NCBI GenBank assembly: GCA_038234715.1
Contig: JBBQTD010000004.1
Location: 1-64,000, forward strand
Length of the DNA stretch: 64,000 nucleotides
From: SZAS-103 sp038234715
Lineage (GTDB): Bacteria > Pseudomonadota > Gammaproteobacteria > Xanthomonadales > Xanthomonadaceae
Direction: 5' to 3'
The translations under genes and the position numbers were made by a program. The notes below the pieces were generated by a model, which worked only from the letters and a program-made list of their open reading frames with translations, was not told the DNA's origin and ran no database searches. Positions 1 through 7,654 of this stretch are shown piece by piece. Positions within the stretch are counted from its first letter, which is position 1, and each line of letters opens with the position of its first letter.

Positions 1-67
1 CAGGCACGAAGTCGTCCAGCTTGCGGACGCTGAACAAGCTCTCCTGGAAGGCATCGGTTCCGCGCAT
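1..67 (-). mobile_element. 5' end of an IS5/IS4-type transposase, cut by window edge
   Basis: Reading the minus strand from the ATG at 67 to the window edge gives 22 open codons, starting MRGTDAFQESLFSVRKLDD and continuing FVP. As I remember the family, this is the conserved N-terminus of a large group of IS5/IS4-superfamily DDE transposases (MRGxDxFxESLFxxxxLDDFVP). The catalytic part lies outside the window. The IS end should fall between 67 and about 130, but its inverted repeat cannot be fixed from one end. The neighbouring small gene stops at 107, so the insertion may have set or trimmed its 3' end. Confidence 0.7.
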
Positions 68-106
68 GGAATTGGCAACTCTGCTGGTTGAACGTGTGGA
101 TGAAGT

Positions 107-391
107 CTATGCTGGTGGGAGGTATTTCAGCAGCCTGCTAGCGGCCACTTGGTCAGATATTGGGTTTGCCGGGCCGTAGATTGAGGCATGAATTGTGCCT
201 GCGATCTTGCTGCCCTTTAGTCCACCGAAATAGAACTTGGCAAAAGTGTCGAGTCTCTTCGATGAGTCCTGATCCAGGGCATTGGTCTCGCCATTGAAAT
301 GCAAACACACCTCGACTTCAGGTGCGCGCTCTTCAACGGATGCAAAACAACAGTTGCAAAGGAGAATGAGAGAGAGCGCAGTAATTTTCAT
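107..391 (-). CDS. Small secreted hypothetical protein
   Basis: This is a 94-residue protein of unknown function. It begins with a typical signal peptide (MKITALSLILLCNCCFA) and is probably exported to the periplasm. A ribosome-binding site (GAGGAA) lies six bases before the ATG at 391, supporting a real gene. Base composition is lower in GC than the surrounding chromosome, which fits acquired DNA. The reading frame ends about 40 bases from the transposase start, so the C-terminus may be truncated or altered by the IS insertion. I recognise no domain. Confidence 0.6.
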   Translation of the reverse strand: MKITALSLILLCNCCFASVEERAPEVEVCLHFNGETNALDQDSSKRLDTFAKFYFGGLKGSKIAGTIHASIYGPANPISDQVAASRLLKYLPPA

Positions 392-591
392 ACAGATTCC
401 TCAAGTTGTGCTCGAAGCTGCCTGCTCAGGCTAACTGGCCTGTAGAAAACCTCCCCGATCTTGCTTGAATACACCAACGCAGACAAGGGACTGGGGAATG
501 GCGCGCTACCGATACATTGATCTGAGTCCGCGGCTGTTGCCGGTGGATCTGGAGGTACAGCTGGTTCCGGGGACGTTCGCGCATGCGTTTC
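392..591. other. Intergenic, no gene recognised (with 844-1340)
   Basis: Between the small secreted gene and the end of creC there is about 950 bp with no convincing gene. Open frames exist on both strands, but they are explained by the 21-bp array at 592-843 and by high GC content. None has a ribosome-binding site or recognisable protein. The part from 844 to 1340 likewise holds nothing I can name. Confidence 0.5.
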
Positions 592-843
592 TTCGCGGCG
601 AACAAGGGTTTGTTCGCGGCGACCATGTAGATGTTCGCCGATGAAAAAGGCTTGTGCGTGCCGATCATGCCTTTTCCCGCCGCCAACAAGAGTATGTACG
701 CGGCGAAAAAAGGCATTTACGGCGTGAACAAGGGATTGTGCGTGGCGATCATGGGTATGTTCGCCGTGGACAAGGGTTTGTGCGTGCCATACATGGGTAT
801 GTTCGCGACGGAAAAAGGTTTGTTTGGCGCAAACAATGGCCAG
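592..843. repeat. Degenerate 21-bp tandem repeat array, 12 units
   Basis: Cutting the sequence every 21 bases from 592 aligns twelve units. The best form is ttcgcggcgaacaagggtt plus tg. Read in plus phase they give heptapeptides such as FAANKGL, FADEKGL, FAVDKGL and FATEKGL, alternating with CVPIMPF, CVAIMGM and CVPYMGM, so much of the array has a 42-bp dimer structure. One unit contains an in-frame TAG (628-630). No ribosome-binding site precedes the ATG at 631, so translation is doubtful. Period and unit resemble the array at 60557-61035 and, more weakly, the one at 32767-33102. Confidence 0.8.
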
Positions 844-1340
844 GGGGCCGCCAGGATGGTTTCGAGCGCTGGAAGAGCCCAGACATTCTTCCGCGCGATC
901 GATTGATGGCCTCGCGCAGGAACCCGGTTGGGCGCGGAAAATCCACCAATGCATCGGGAAAGACCCCGCAGTCCTGCGTACGTCCGGGATGAAATGCAAC
1001 AAAACACTGTTGTCCTTCGGGGCAACAATCGCGGCGTGCAGCAAAACAAAGGTCTCAGCCGCCCGGCTCCCCAATCCGCTCCCGAATGAGGAATGTTGCG
1101 GCTCAGCGGCGGCCTTCCCCACGGCCAGCGACCCACTATGCGCGCCCATAGAGCATCCCAGGGAGCATCCCAGGGGAGAGACCACGGTTCTGGCTTCCCA
1201 TGGAGGACTCAGAGCCGCGGTCCAGTCTGTCCGTTGTGGTGATGCGCAACCGCAGCCGTGGCTTCATGGTTTTTCATCCGCATCGCGTGCCTTTGCCGTT
1301 CGCGCTCTGGAATGCTTCCCCGCATCCCCGGTTGCCACGC

Positions 1341-2783
1341 TCAGGCGAGCGGCAACACAAGACTTGCCACGGCCCCGCCTGCGGAAGCGTTCGCAAGCGT
1401 CACCGAACCGCCGTGCAATTGCGCGACCTCCCTGACGAAACACAGCCCCAGGCCACTGCTGCGGCTGCCTCCGTCGGGGCGTGGCAGCGAGTAGAAACGC
1501 TCGAACACGCGGTCGACTGCGAAGTCGGGAATGCCCGGACCGGCGTCGCGCACGTCCAGGCGCGCTTGCTGACCTTCGATGCGCAGCGCAACAGCAATCG
1601 TTCCTACGCGCGGGGAGAATTCGATCGCGTTGCGCAACAGGTTGCCGATCGCCTGCCCGACCAGGAAACGATCGCCAAGGATCACGATGGAGGTATCCGG
1701 CATGTCGACGCGCAGCGTGACCTGCGATGCCGCAAGCTGCGTCTCGAAGGCGGCAGCAACCTCGCGGACGAGCTGTGCCAGGTCGAACGACTCCGGTTGC
1801 TCGATCGCCTGCCGGTGTTCCACTGCAGCGAGTGCGAGCGTCATGTCGATCATCTGCGAAAGGCGCTGCGCATGCGCGAGCACATTGCCCGCAAAGCGCT
1901 GGCGATCTGCTTCCGGCAACGGGTCCTGCAGCAACTCGGCGGCGCCGCGGATCGCAGCGAGTGGGCTCTTCATCTCGTGGGTCAGGCTGTGCACGTAGTG
2001 CTCGACGTACTGCTTACCGTCGAGGCGTTCGCGCATCGTTTCCAACGCGTGTCCGAGTTCGCCGAATTCGCCCGCGCCGCGCGGCGCGATCGCGCGTTCG
2101 CCGCGGGTCACCGCGCGCGCAAAGCGCTGCAGACGGCCGAGTTCGCGTGCGAACCACACACTGACAAGCAACCCGATTGCGAACGCGACGCCCATCAGCA
2201 GCACGCCCCAGCGCACGATCGCGTTCTGGCTCGCCGCGATGAAAGGCGCAATCGTGCGATTGGGCTTTGCGACCGTCAGCACGCCGACAACGCGACCACG
2301 ATCCGCGGCGGACTCGCCGAAGATCGGCGCGGCGACATGCATCACGCTGGAATTCTCATCGTTCGGGTCGGTCGGGGTCGAGCGCGCGCCATAACGTCCG
2401 CGCAAGGTGAGATACACATCGTTCCAGCGCGAAAAGTCATGGCCGACATCGGTCCCCGCGGAATCGAAAACCACGAGGCCGTGCGCGTCGGTGATGTAGA
2501 CGCGGTAGTCCAATGAGTCCTTACGGAAGCCCCAGATGCGCGCATGCACGTCGCGCTTGGCGAGTTCGCCGACGCGCCGCGCGAAAGGTCCATCCTTGAT
2601 ATGCCCGATGGCCAGGTCGTCGGTGGCGAGCAGTGCAAGCACGTTGGCGGTGTCGACCAGGTTGTCTTCCATCGCCTGGCGCACGCCCGGCTTGATCTCG
2701 CCGACGAACACGCGCAACACCAGCCACGCCGCGAGTCCGACGATCAGGAAATAGCCGAGGAAGATCCGCAGCCCGAGTTTCAT
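1341..2783 (-). CDS. creC: Sensor histidine kinase CreC
   Basis: This inner-membrane kinase of 480 residues phosphorylates CreB. It has an N-terminal membrane segment (about 7-28), a periplasmic sensor region, a second membrane segment (about 190-212), a HAMP-like linker, and a HisKA domain with the phospho-acceptor in HSLTHEMKSP (His269). The ATPase domain follows, with N box NLLRNAIEFSP, DAGPGIP and a GLGLCFVREV box. Length and order match CreC of enterobacteria, which responds to carbon source and growth state. It lies downstream of creB with 48 bases between; the usual partner creD is absent here. Confidence 0.9.
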   Translation of the reverse strand: MKLGLRIFLGYFLIVGLAAWLVLRVFVGEIKPGVRQAMEDNLVDTANVLALLATDDLAIGHIKDGPFARRVGELAKRDVHARIWGFRKDSLDYRVYITDAHGLVVFDSAGTDVGHDFSRWNDVYLTLRGRYGARSTPTDPNDENSSVMHVAAPIFGESAADRGRVVGVLTVAKPNRTIAPFIAASQNAIVRWGVLLMGVAFAIGLLVSVWFARELGRLQRFARAVTRGERAIAPRGAGEFGELGHALETMRERLDGKQYVEHYVHSLTHEMKSPLAAIRGAAELLQDPLPEADRQRFAGNVLAHAQRLSQMIDMTLALAAVEHRQAIEQPESFDLAQLVREVAAAFETQLAASQVTLRVDMPDTSIVILGDRFLVGQAIGNLLRNAIEFSPRVGTIAVALRIEGQQARLDVRDAGPGIPDFAVDRVFERFYSLPRPDGGSRSSGLGLCFVREVAQLHGGSVTLANASAGGAVASLVLPLA

Positions 2784-2831
2784 TGCCGTGCGGCCGTCAT
2801 CGCGGCGGCTGCATTCATGGCGGCGGAGGCC

Positions 2832-3545
2832 TCATTGCCCCGCCTCCAGCGAATAACCGATACCGCGGTGCGTGCGCAGAGGATCGGCGTCCGCTCGGAT
2901 TGCGTGCAGCTTGGCACGCAGGGTCTTGACGTGCGCATCGACGGTGCGGTCCGCACTCTCGGCCGCATCCTCCCAGACCGCGTCCATGAGCTGCGCGCGA
3001 CTGAAGATCGCGCCGGGGCGCGCGAGCAAGGTGCGCAACACGCCGTATTCGTAGCGCGTCAGAGGGAGTGCGTGGCCGCCATAACGGATGCGGCGACCGC
3101 TCGCATCGTGTTCGAACGCACCGTTGCGTTTCCATTCGGCGGCGTCCTGCGCTGCAGCGTCAGGTGACCCGGCCTGCGCACGCAGCGGGCTTCGGCGCAG
3201 GCGTGCATGCACGCGCGCGATCAGCTCGCGAGGAGAAAACGGCTTGACGACATAGTCGTCGGCGCCGAGCTCGAATCCCACCACGCGATCGATCTCGCCG
3301 GCGCGTGCGGTCAGGAAAATCACCGGCACTTCGCTGCTGCGGCGCAGTTCGCGACACACGTCGAATCCACTGCAATCCGGCAATCCCACATCCAGAACGA
3401 CCAGGTCGATGCCGCCCATTGCGAAGCGTTCAAGCCCGGCCTTGCCGAGCAGGCAATGCGTCGCTTCGATCGCGTCGCTGCGCAGCGCATACAGCACCGC
3501 GTCGGCGATCCCGGCTTCGTCTTCGATGAGCAGGACGTGGGGCAT
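2832..3545 (-). CDS. creB: Two-component response regulator CreB
   Basis: This is an OmpR-family DNA-binding regulator of 237 residues. The receiver domain (1-115) has the acidic pair near the N-terminus (LIEDE), the phosphorylated Asp in LVVLDVGLPD and the conserved Lys in VVKPFSPRE. A winged-helix effector domain (about 140-235) contains the typical LTRYEYGVLRTLL and SRAQLMDAVW segments. It is the first gene of a creB-creC operon read on the minus strand, pairing it with the kinase downstream. Target genes cannot be predicted from this window. Confidence 0.9.
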   Translation of the reverse strand: MPHVLLIEDEAGIADAVLYALRSDAIEATHCLLGKAGLERFAMGGIDLVVLDVGLPDCSGFDVCRELRRSSEVPVIFLTARAGEIDRVVGFELGADDYVVKPFSPRELIARVHARLRRSPLRAQAGSPDAAAQDAAEWKRNGAFEHDASGRRIRYGGHALPLTRYEYGVLRTLLARPGAIFSRAQLMDAVWEDAAESADRTVDAHVKTLRAKLHAIRADADPLRTHRGIGYSLEAGQ

Positions 3546-3791
3546 GGCGGCATCAAGGTTGCGGGGCGCGATCGCACGTCGCGGGAATGGCTTCCAGCAT
3601 AGAGGAAGCCGCCGGCAAAGCGTGATGGTCGTTACTCACCGTAACAATCAAACGCGCTCCTTTTGGATTGCTGGATGACCGTGTCCGGTCGCCCAAGCCA
3701 TTCGCGTTAAGATCCATGACCTGCCGCAATCCGCCCTCCCCCGGCCGCCATTCCGGCGACCCGGCATTCGCGTGCGGGGCTGGAGTATTCC

Positions 3792-4844
3792 ATGGCGATC
3801 GACGAACAGAAATTGAATGCGTTCCTTGGCCACGCCGTCGGCGACCTCGGCGCAGCAATGAGCGCCACGCTGATGCTGGTCGGTGACAGGCTTGGCCTCT
3901 ACAGGACACTTGCCGGCGGCGCGCATACCCCGGCTGACCTGGCTGCAAGCACCGGCACCCACGAGCGCTACGTCCGCGAATGGCTCAACAACCAGGCCGC
4001 AGGCGGTTATGTGCAGTACGACACGACCAATGGTGAGTACTCACTCAGCCCTGAGCAGGCGCTGTGCCTTGCCGATCCTGGCGGCCCGGTCGACCTGCCA
4101 GGCGCCTACAACATCATCGAGGCCACGTTCCATGCGCTCGACCGCACGATCGAGAATTTCAAGACCGGCAAGGGCATGGAATGGGGCGAACACCATCCCT
4201 GCCTGTTCCACGGCACTGAACGCTTCTTCCGCGCCGGTTACAACGCGAACCTCCTGGGCTCGTGGCTGCCTGCGCTGGATGGCGTGACCGCCAAGCTCGC
4301 AAAAGGCGCCAAGGTTGCCGACGTCGGCTGCGGCCACGGCGCAAGCACGATCCTGATGGCGCTTGCGTACCCGGCTTCGGAGTTCATCGGCTACGACTAC
4401 CATCCCGCATCTATCGACACGGCGCGTGAAAAAGCCAAGGCCGCGGGCGCGGCCAACGCTCGCTTCGAAGTCGCCGACGCAACCAGCTACACCGACCAGG
4501 GCTTCGACCTGATCGCGTTTTTCGACTGCCTGCACGACATGGGCGATCCGACAGGCGCCGCGCGGCATGCGTTGCAGGCGCTTGCGACCGATGGCACCTG
4601 CATGCTGGTGGAGCCGTTCGCGAATGATCGCGTGGAAGACAACCACAATCCGGTCGGCCGCGTGATGTACGGTGCATCGTCGCAGATCTGCGTACCGGTC
4701 TCGCTCGCACGCAACGGGCCCGCGCTCGGCGCACAAGCCGGCGAGGCACGGCTGCGCAAGGTCATGGTTGATGAAGCCGGCTTCGCAAGCTTGCGCCGCG
4801 CGACGGAGACTCCGTTCAACCTGGTACTCGAAGCCCGGCCGTAG
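3792..4844 (+). CDS. SAM-dependent methyltransferase with winged-helix N-domain (Rv2258c-like)
   Basis: This 350-residue protein carries an N-terminal winged-helix dimerisation domain (about 15-90, including VREWLNNQAAGGYV). A class I methyltransferase fold follows, with the SAM-binding glycine motif VADVGCGHGAS near residue 175 and an acidic residue after the next strand (FIGYDYHP). This architecture matches the Rv2258c-like family of transcription-regulator-shaped methyltransferases; the substrate is unknown. It stands alone between the creB promoter region and rlmJ. The start is the ATG at 3792. Confidence 0.75.
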   Translation: MAIDEQKLNAFLGHAVGDLGAAMSATLMLVGDRLGLYRTLAGGAHTPADLAASTGTHERYVREWLNNQAAGGYVQYDTTNGEYSLSPEQALCLADPGGPVDLPGAYNIIEATFHALDRTIENFKTGKGMEWGEHHPCLFHGTERFFRAGYNANLLGSWLPALDGVTAKLAKGAKVADVGCGHGASTILMALAYPASEFIGYDYHPASIDTAREKAKAAGAANARFEVADATSYTDQGFDLIAFFDCLHDMGDPTGAARHALQALATDGTCMLVEPFANDRVEDNHNPVGRVMYGASSQICVPVSLARNGPALGAQAGEARLRKVMVDEAGFASLRRATETPFNLVLEARP

Positions 4845-5031
4845 TCGCTTCGCGCGTCGGCAACAAGAGCCGGTCCAACCATCGGCCCGGTGGCGGGCAT
4901 TGCCTGACGTGGGCTGTAGGCAAGACGGGACCACCGTTTTCGGAGGGAGAACAGCTTGATCGTATCCGCGCAGTGAAACCCACGCGGTGGTTGCGGCTGA
5001 CGCCATCGTTCGCGCATGGGACACTGCGTGC

Positions 5032-5880
5032 ATGAATTATCGCCACGCCTTCCACACCGGCAACCATGCCGATGTCTTCAAGCACGTCGTGCTGCTTGCG
5101 GTGCTCGAAGCGCTCAAACGCAAGGCCACGCCGTTCGTCGTGATCGACACGCATGCGGGGCGTGGGCGTTACGCGTTGCATGATATTGCGGCGAGGCGCA
5201 CTGGCGAAGCCGATGCGGGGGTTGCGCGCGTGCTTGGGGCGAAGACCGACGCGGTCGCGATCAAGCGCTACCAGGAGGCCTTGCGCCACTGCAATCCCGA
5301 TGGCGGCCTGCGTATCTATCCGGGTTCGCCGATGTTGACGGCGATGGCGCTGCGTGACGACGATCGCCTGCTCTGCCATGAAACGCAGCCCGACGAAGCG
5401 CGTGCATTGGCCGCGTTGTTCACGCGGGATCGGCGCGTACGCGTGGAGGCCGGCGACGGCTACGCGGCGATCAAGGCGCACCTGCCGCCGAAGCAGCGGC
5501 GCGGGCTGGTGTTCATCGATCCGCCGTACGAAACCCAGGAAGCCGAGTTCGGCGCAGTGCTCGCCGCGTTGAAGGAAGGCCTGGAACGCTGGCCGCAGGG
5601 CGTGTTTGCGGTCTGGTTTCCGATCAAGTTGCGGCGCAGCCTGCAACGCTTCCTGCGCGCTGTCGCGCGGCTGCCGGCGCAGGACATCCTGCTTGCCGAG
5701 TTGCTGATCCGTCCGGACGATTCGCCGTTGCGACTCAACGGCAGTGGAATGCTGGTGCTCAATCCGCCGTGGAAGCTCGACACTGAAATCGCGGCTGCGC
5801 TGCCGACGTTGACGCGCGAACTCGGCGAAGCCGGCGCATCGCATCGGCTGGAATGGCTGCGCCGGGAAACGACCGCCTGA
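5032..5880 (+). CDS. rlmJ: 23S rRNA (adenine-2030-N6)-methyltransferase RlmJ
   Basis: This enzyme methylates A2030 of 23S rRNA. The start at 5032 gives the family N-terminus MNYRHAFHTGNHADVFKHVV and a 282-residue protein, close to the E. coli size of 280. The SAM site is formed by VIDTHAGRGRY, and the N6-adenine catalytic motif is the DPPY in VFIDPPYETQ. An upstream in-frame start at 4987 would add 15 unrelated residues and was not used. The gene is monocistronic and convergent with the CDF transporter gene. Confidence 0.93.
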   Translation: MNYRHAFHTGNHADVFKHVVLLAVLEALKRKATPFVVIDTHAGRGRYALHDIAARRTGEADAGVARVLGAKTDAVAIKRYQEALRHCNPDGGLRIYPGSPMLTAMALRDDDRLLCHETQPDEARALAALFTRDRRVRVEAGDGYAAIKAHLPPKQRRGLVFIDPPYETQEAEFGAVLAALKEGLERWPQGVFAVWFPIKLRRSLQRFLRAVARLPAQDILLAELLIRPDDSPLRLNGSGMLVLNPPWKLDTEIAAALPTLTRELGEAGASHRLEWLRRETTA

Positions 5881-5910
5881 GATCCGCGCCGACGCGATTG
5901 TCCCGCGTAG

Positions 5911-6819
5911 TCAGTCCGAATTATCGGGCTCGAAGAACAACCATTTCACCTGCGGGAATTCCTTGCGCAGGGCGGCCTCCACCGTATTGATCTGCGCCAC
6001 GAGTTCGTGCCCGGTGAGCGAAAAATCCATCTCTGCCTGCACCGCGACCATGATGTCGTTGCCCATCTGCATGGTGATCAGGCTGAACACGCCGTGCACT
6101 TCGGGCCGACTGTTGAAATAGGCGTAGATGGCGCGGTGCACGGCAGGCTCGACGCTCTGCCCGATCAGCAGTGCCTTGACCTCGACCGCAACGAATATCG
6201 CGACAAGGATCAACAGCACGCCGATCACGAGCGTGCCGATCGCATCCCACATCGGATCGCCGGTAATCATTGTCAGGACGATCGCAATCAGCCCTGCGCC
6301 CAGGCCCAGCAGGTCGGCGAGGTTCTCGCCGAAGATCACGATCAGCTCGCTCTGCCGGCTCTGCCGGAACCACTTCCACAGGCTGCGGCCTTCGCGCACC
6401 TTCTCCGCTTCCTGCATGCAGGTGCGCATCGATACGCCTTCGGCCACGACGCTGAAGAGCATCACGAACAACGCCCACCACGGCTGGGTCAACGGTTCGG
6501 GGTGGTAGAGCTTGTGCCAGCCTTCGTACACCGAAAAGATGCCGCCGACGGAAAACAGCATCAACGCGACCAGGAACGACCAAAAGTAGATCTCGCGACC
6601 GTGGCCCAGCGGGTAGTCCGGCGAGGGTGGTCGCTGCGCTTGGCGCACGCCGAACAGCAGCAGGACCTGGTTGCCGCAGTCGGCCAGCGAATGCACCGAT
6701 TCGGCAAGCATCGCGCCGGAGCCCGTGAACAGGGCCGCCGCGAGCTTCGCGACGAAGATCACGAAGTTCGCTCCGAGCGCATGGAATATCGTCTTGAGCG
6801 AGTCGGCCTTGCCTGCCAT
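5911..6819 (-). CDS. Cation diffusion facilitator (CDF) metal transporter
   Basis: This inner-membrane proton/metal antiporter exports divalent cations such as zinc, iron or manganese. The 302-residue product from the ATG at 6819 has several membrane segments. A metal-site motif HSLAD lies in segment two, a second acidic site (ENLADLLG) follows, and a cytoplasmic C-terminal domain ends the protein. An upstream ATG at 6867 would add 16 residues, but alignment from memory favours the start at MAGKADSLKTIF. Metal specificity cannot be assigned from sequence alone. Confidence 0.85.
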   Translation of the reverse strand: MAGKADSLKTIFHALGANFVIFVAKLAAALFTGSGAMLAESVHSLADCGNQVLLLFGVRQAQRPPSPDYPLGHGREIYFWSFLVALMLFSVGGIFSVYEGWHKLYHPEPLTQPWWALFVMLFSVVAEGVSMRTCMQEAEKVREGRSLWKWFRQSRQSELIVIFGENLADLLGLGAGLIAIVLTMITGDPMWDAIGTLVIGVLLILVAIFVAVEVKALLIGQSVEPAVHRAIYAYFNSRPEVHGVFSLITMQMGNDIMVAVQAEMDFSLTGHELVAQINTVEAALRKEFPQVKWLFFEPDNSD

Positions 6820-7030
6820 GGGGGATCGTCGCTGCGGATGTGGCGATGATTTTAGCATCGCACGCAAGGCCGGCCCGCGGCATGAGCCCCTTGGCCCAAG
6901 CCAGGCCCGGGTCGTGGTCCGACCGCGACGAGCTGCAACCGGTTCCTGATTAGAGTCCTGTTCGGAATGCGCGTGCGAAGCTCGTGACTGCGTAGGATCA
7001 AAAAGGCGTCACCGCAGCCTGGCTGCGACC

Positions 7031-7636
7031 ATGAAGACCAAACCATCAATCCAGCGTCACCGGCTCGGGTCACCGTGGCGGGAACGCATTGTCCTCGCAG
7101 ATCGCCGCGAGCTGTTGCTGCGGCCGGTGGTCCCGGAAGATGCGGAGCCGATCAGCGCAGGCTTCGCGCTGCTGAACCCAGAAGAAGTCCGCCTGCGCTA
7201 TCAGCACCCGATGAAAGCGTTGGGCGCGCAGTACCTGCACCGCCTGACCCATCCGCAGCGGGGACGCGACTTCGTGCTGGTCCTGGCCGAGCCATTCCCG
7301 GCAGGCGAAGCGCTGATCGGTGCGGTCGCCAGGCTGTCGCGGGGGGAACGCGCGCGCGAGGCGGAGTTTGCGATCATCGTCTCGCGCTTCCTCAGCGGAC
7401 GCGGGCTGGGGCGGCTGTTGCTGTGCAAGCTCGTTGCGCATGCACGACGCAGCAGGCTCGAGGCGATTCACGGCGACGTACTCGACGACAACACACCCAT
7501 GCTGCACCTGGCCCGAAGCCTGGGTTTCCATCGCGAATCGTCCGACAGTGCCGGCATGGTGCGGGTGCGCCTGTTGTTGCGGGATGACATGGGCCCGCAT
7601 TGCAGCGACCGTGACGCGAGCCGCACCTCTGCCTGA
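7031..7636 (+). CDS. GNAT-family N-acetyltransferase
   Basis: This is a single-domain acetyltransferase of 201 residues. It resembles the catalytic domain at the end of protein acetyltransferases of the Pat type (LLLRPVVPEDAEPISAGF near the start). The acetyl-CoA pyrophosphate loop is seen in the FLSGRGLGRLLL region (consensus R/QxxGxG/A), followed by NTPMLHLARSLGF. The acceptor is unknown. It ends 18 bases before mfd. The mfd -10-like box lies just after its stop codon, so mfd may have its own promoter. Confidence 0.75.
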   Translation: MKTKPSIQRHRLGSPWRERIVLADRRELLLRPVVPEDAEPISAGFALLNPEEVRLRYQHPMKALGAQYLHRLTHPQRGRDFVLVLAEPFPAGEALIGAVARLSRGERAREAEFAIIVSRFLSGRGLGRLLLCKLVAHARRSRLEAIHGDVLDDNTPMLHLARSLGFHRESSDSAGMVRVRLLLRDDMGPHCSDRDASRTSA

Positions 7637-7654
7637 GCTAAACTGCGCGGCTCC

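Noticed and set aside
631..906. Heptapeptide-repeat protein starting at 631
   Set aside because: No ribosome-binding site, an in-frame stop just upstream inside the same array, and a tail after 843 unlike the repeats. A 21-bp period leaves frames open by itself.
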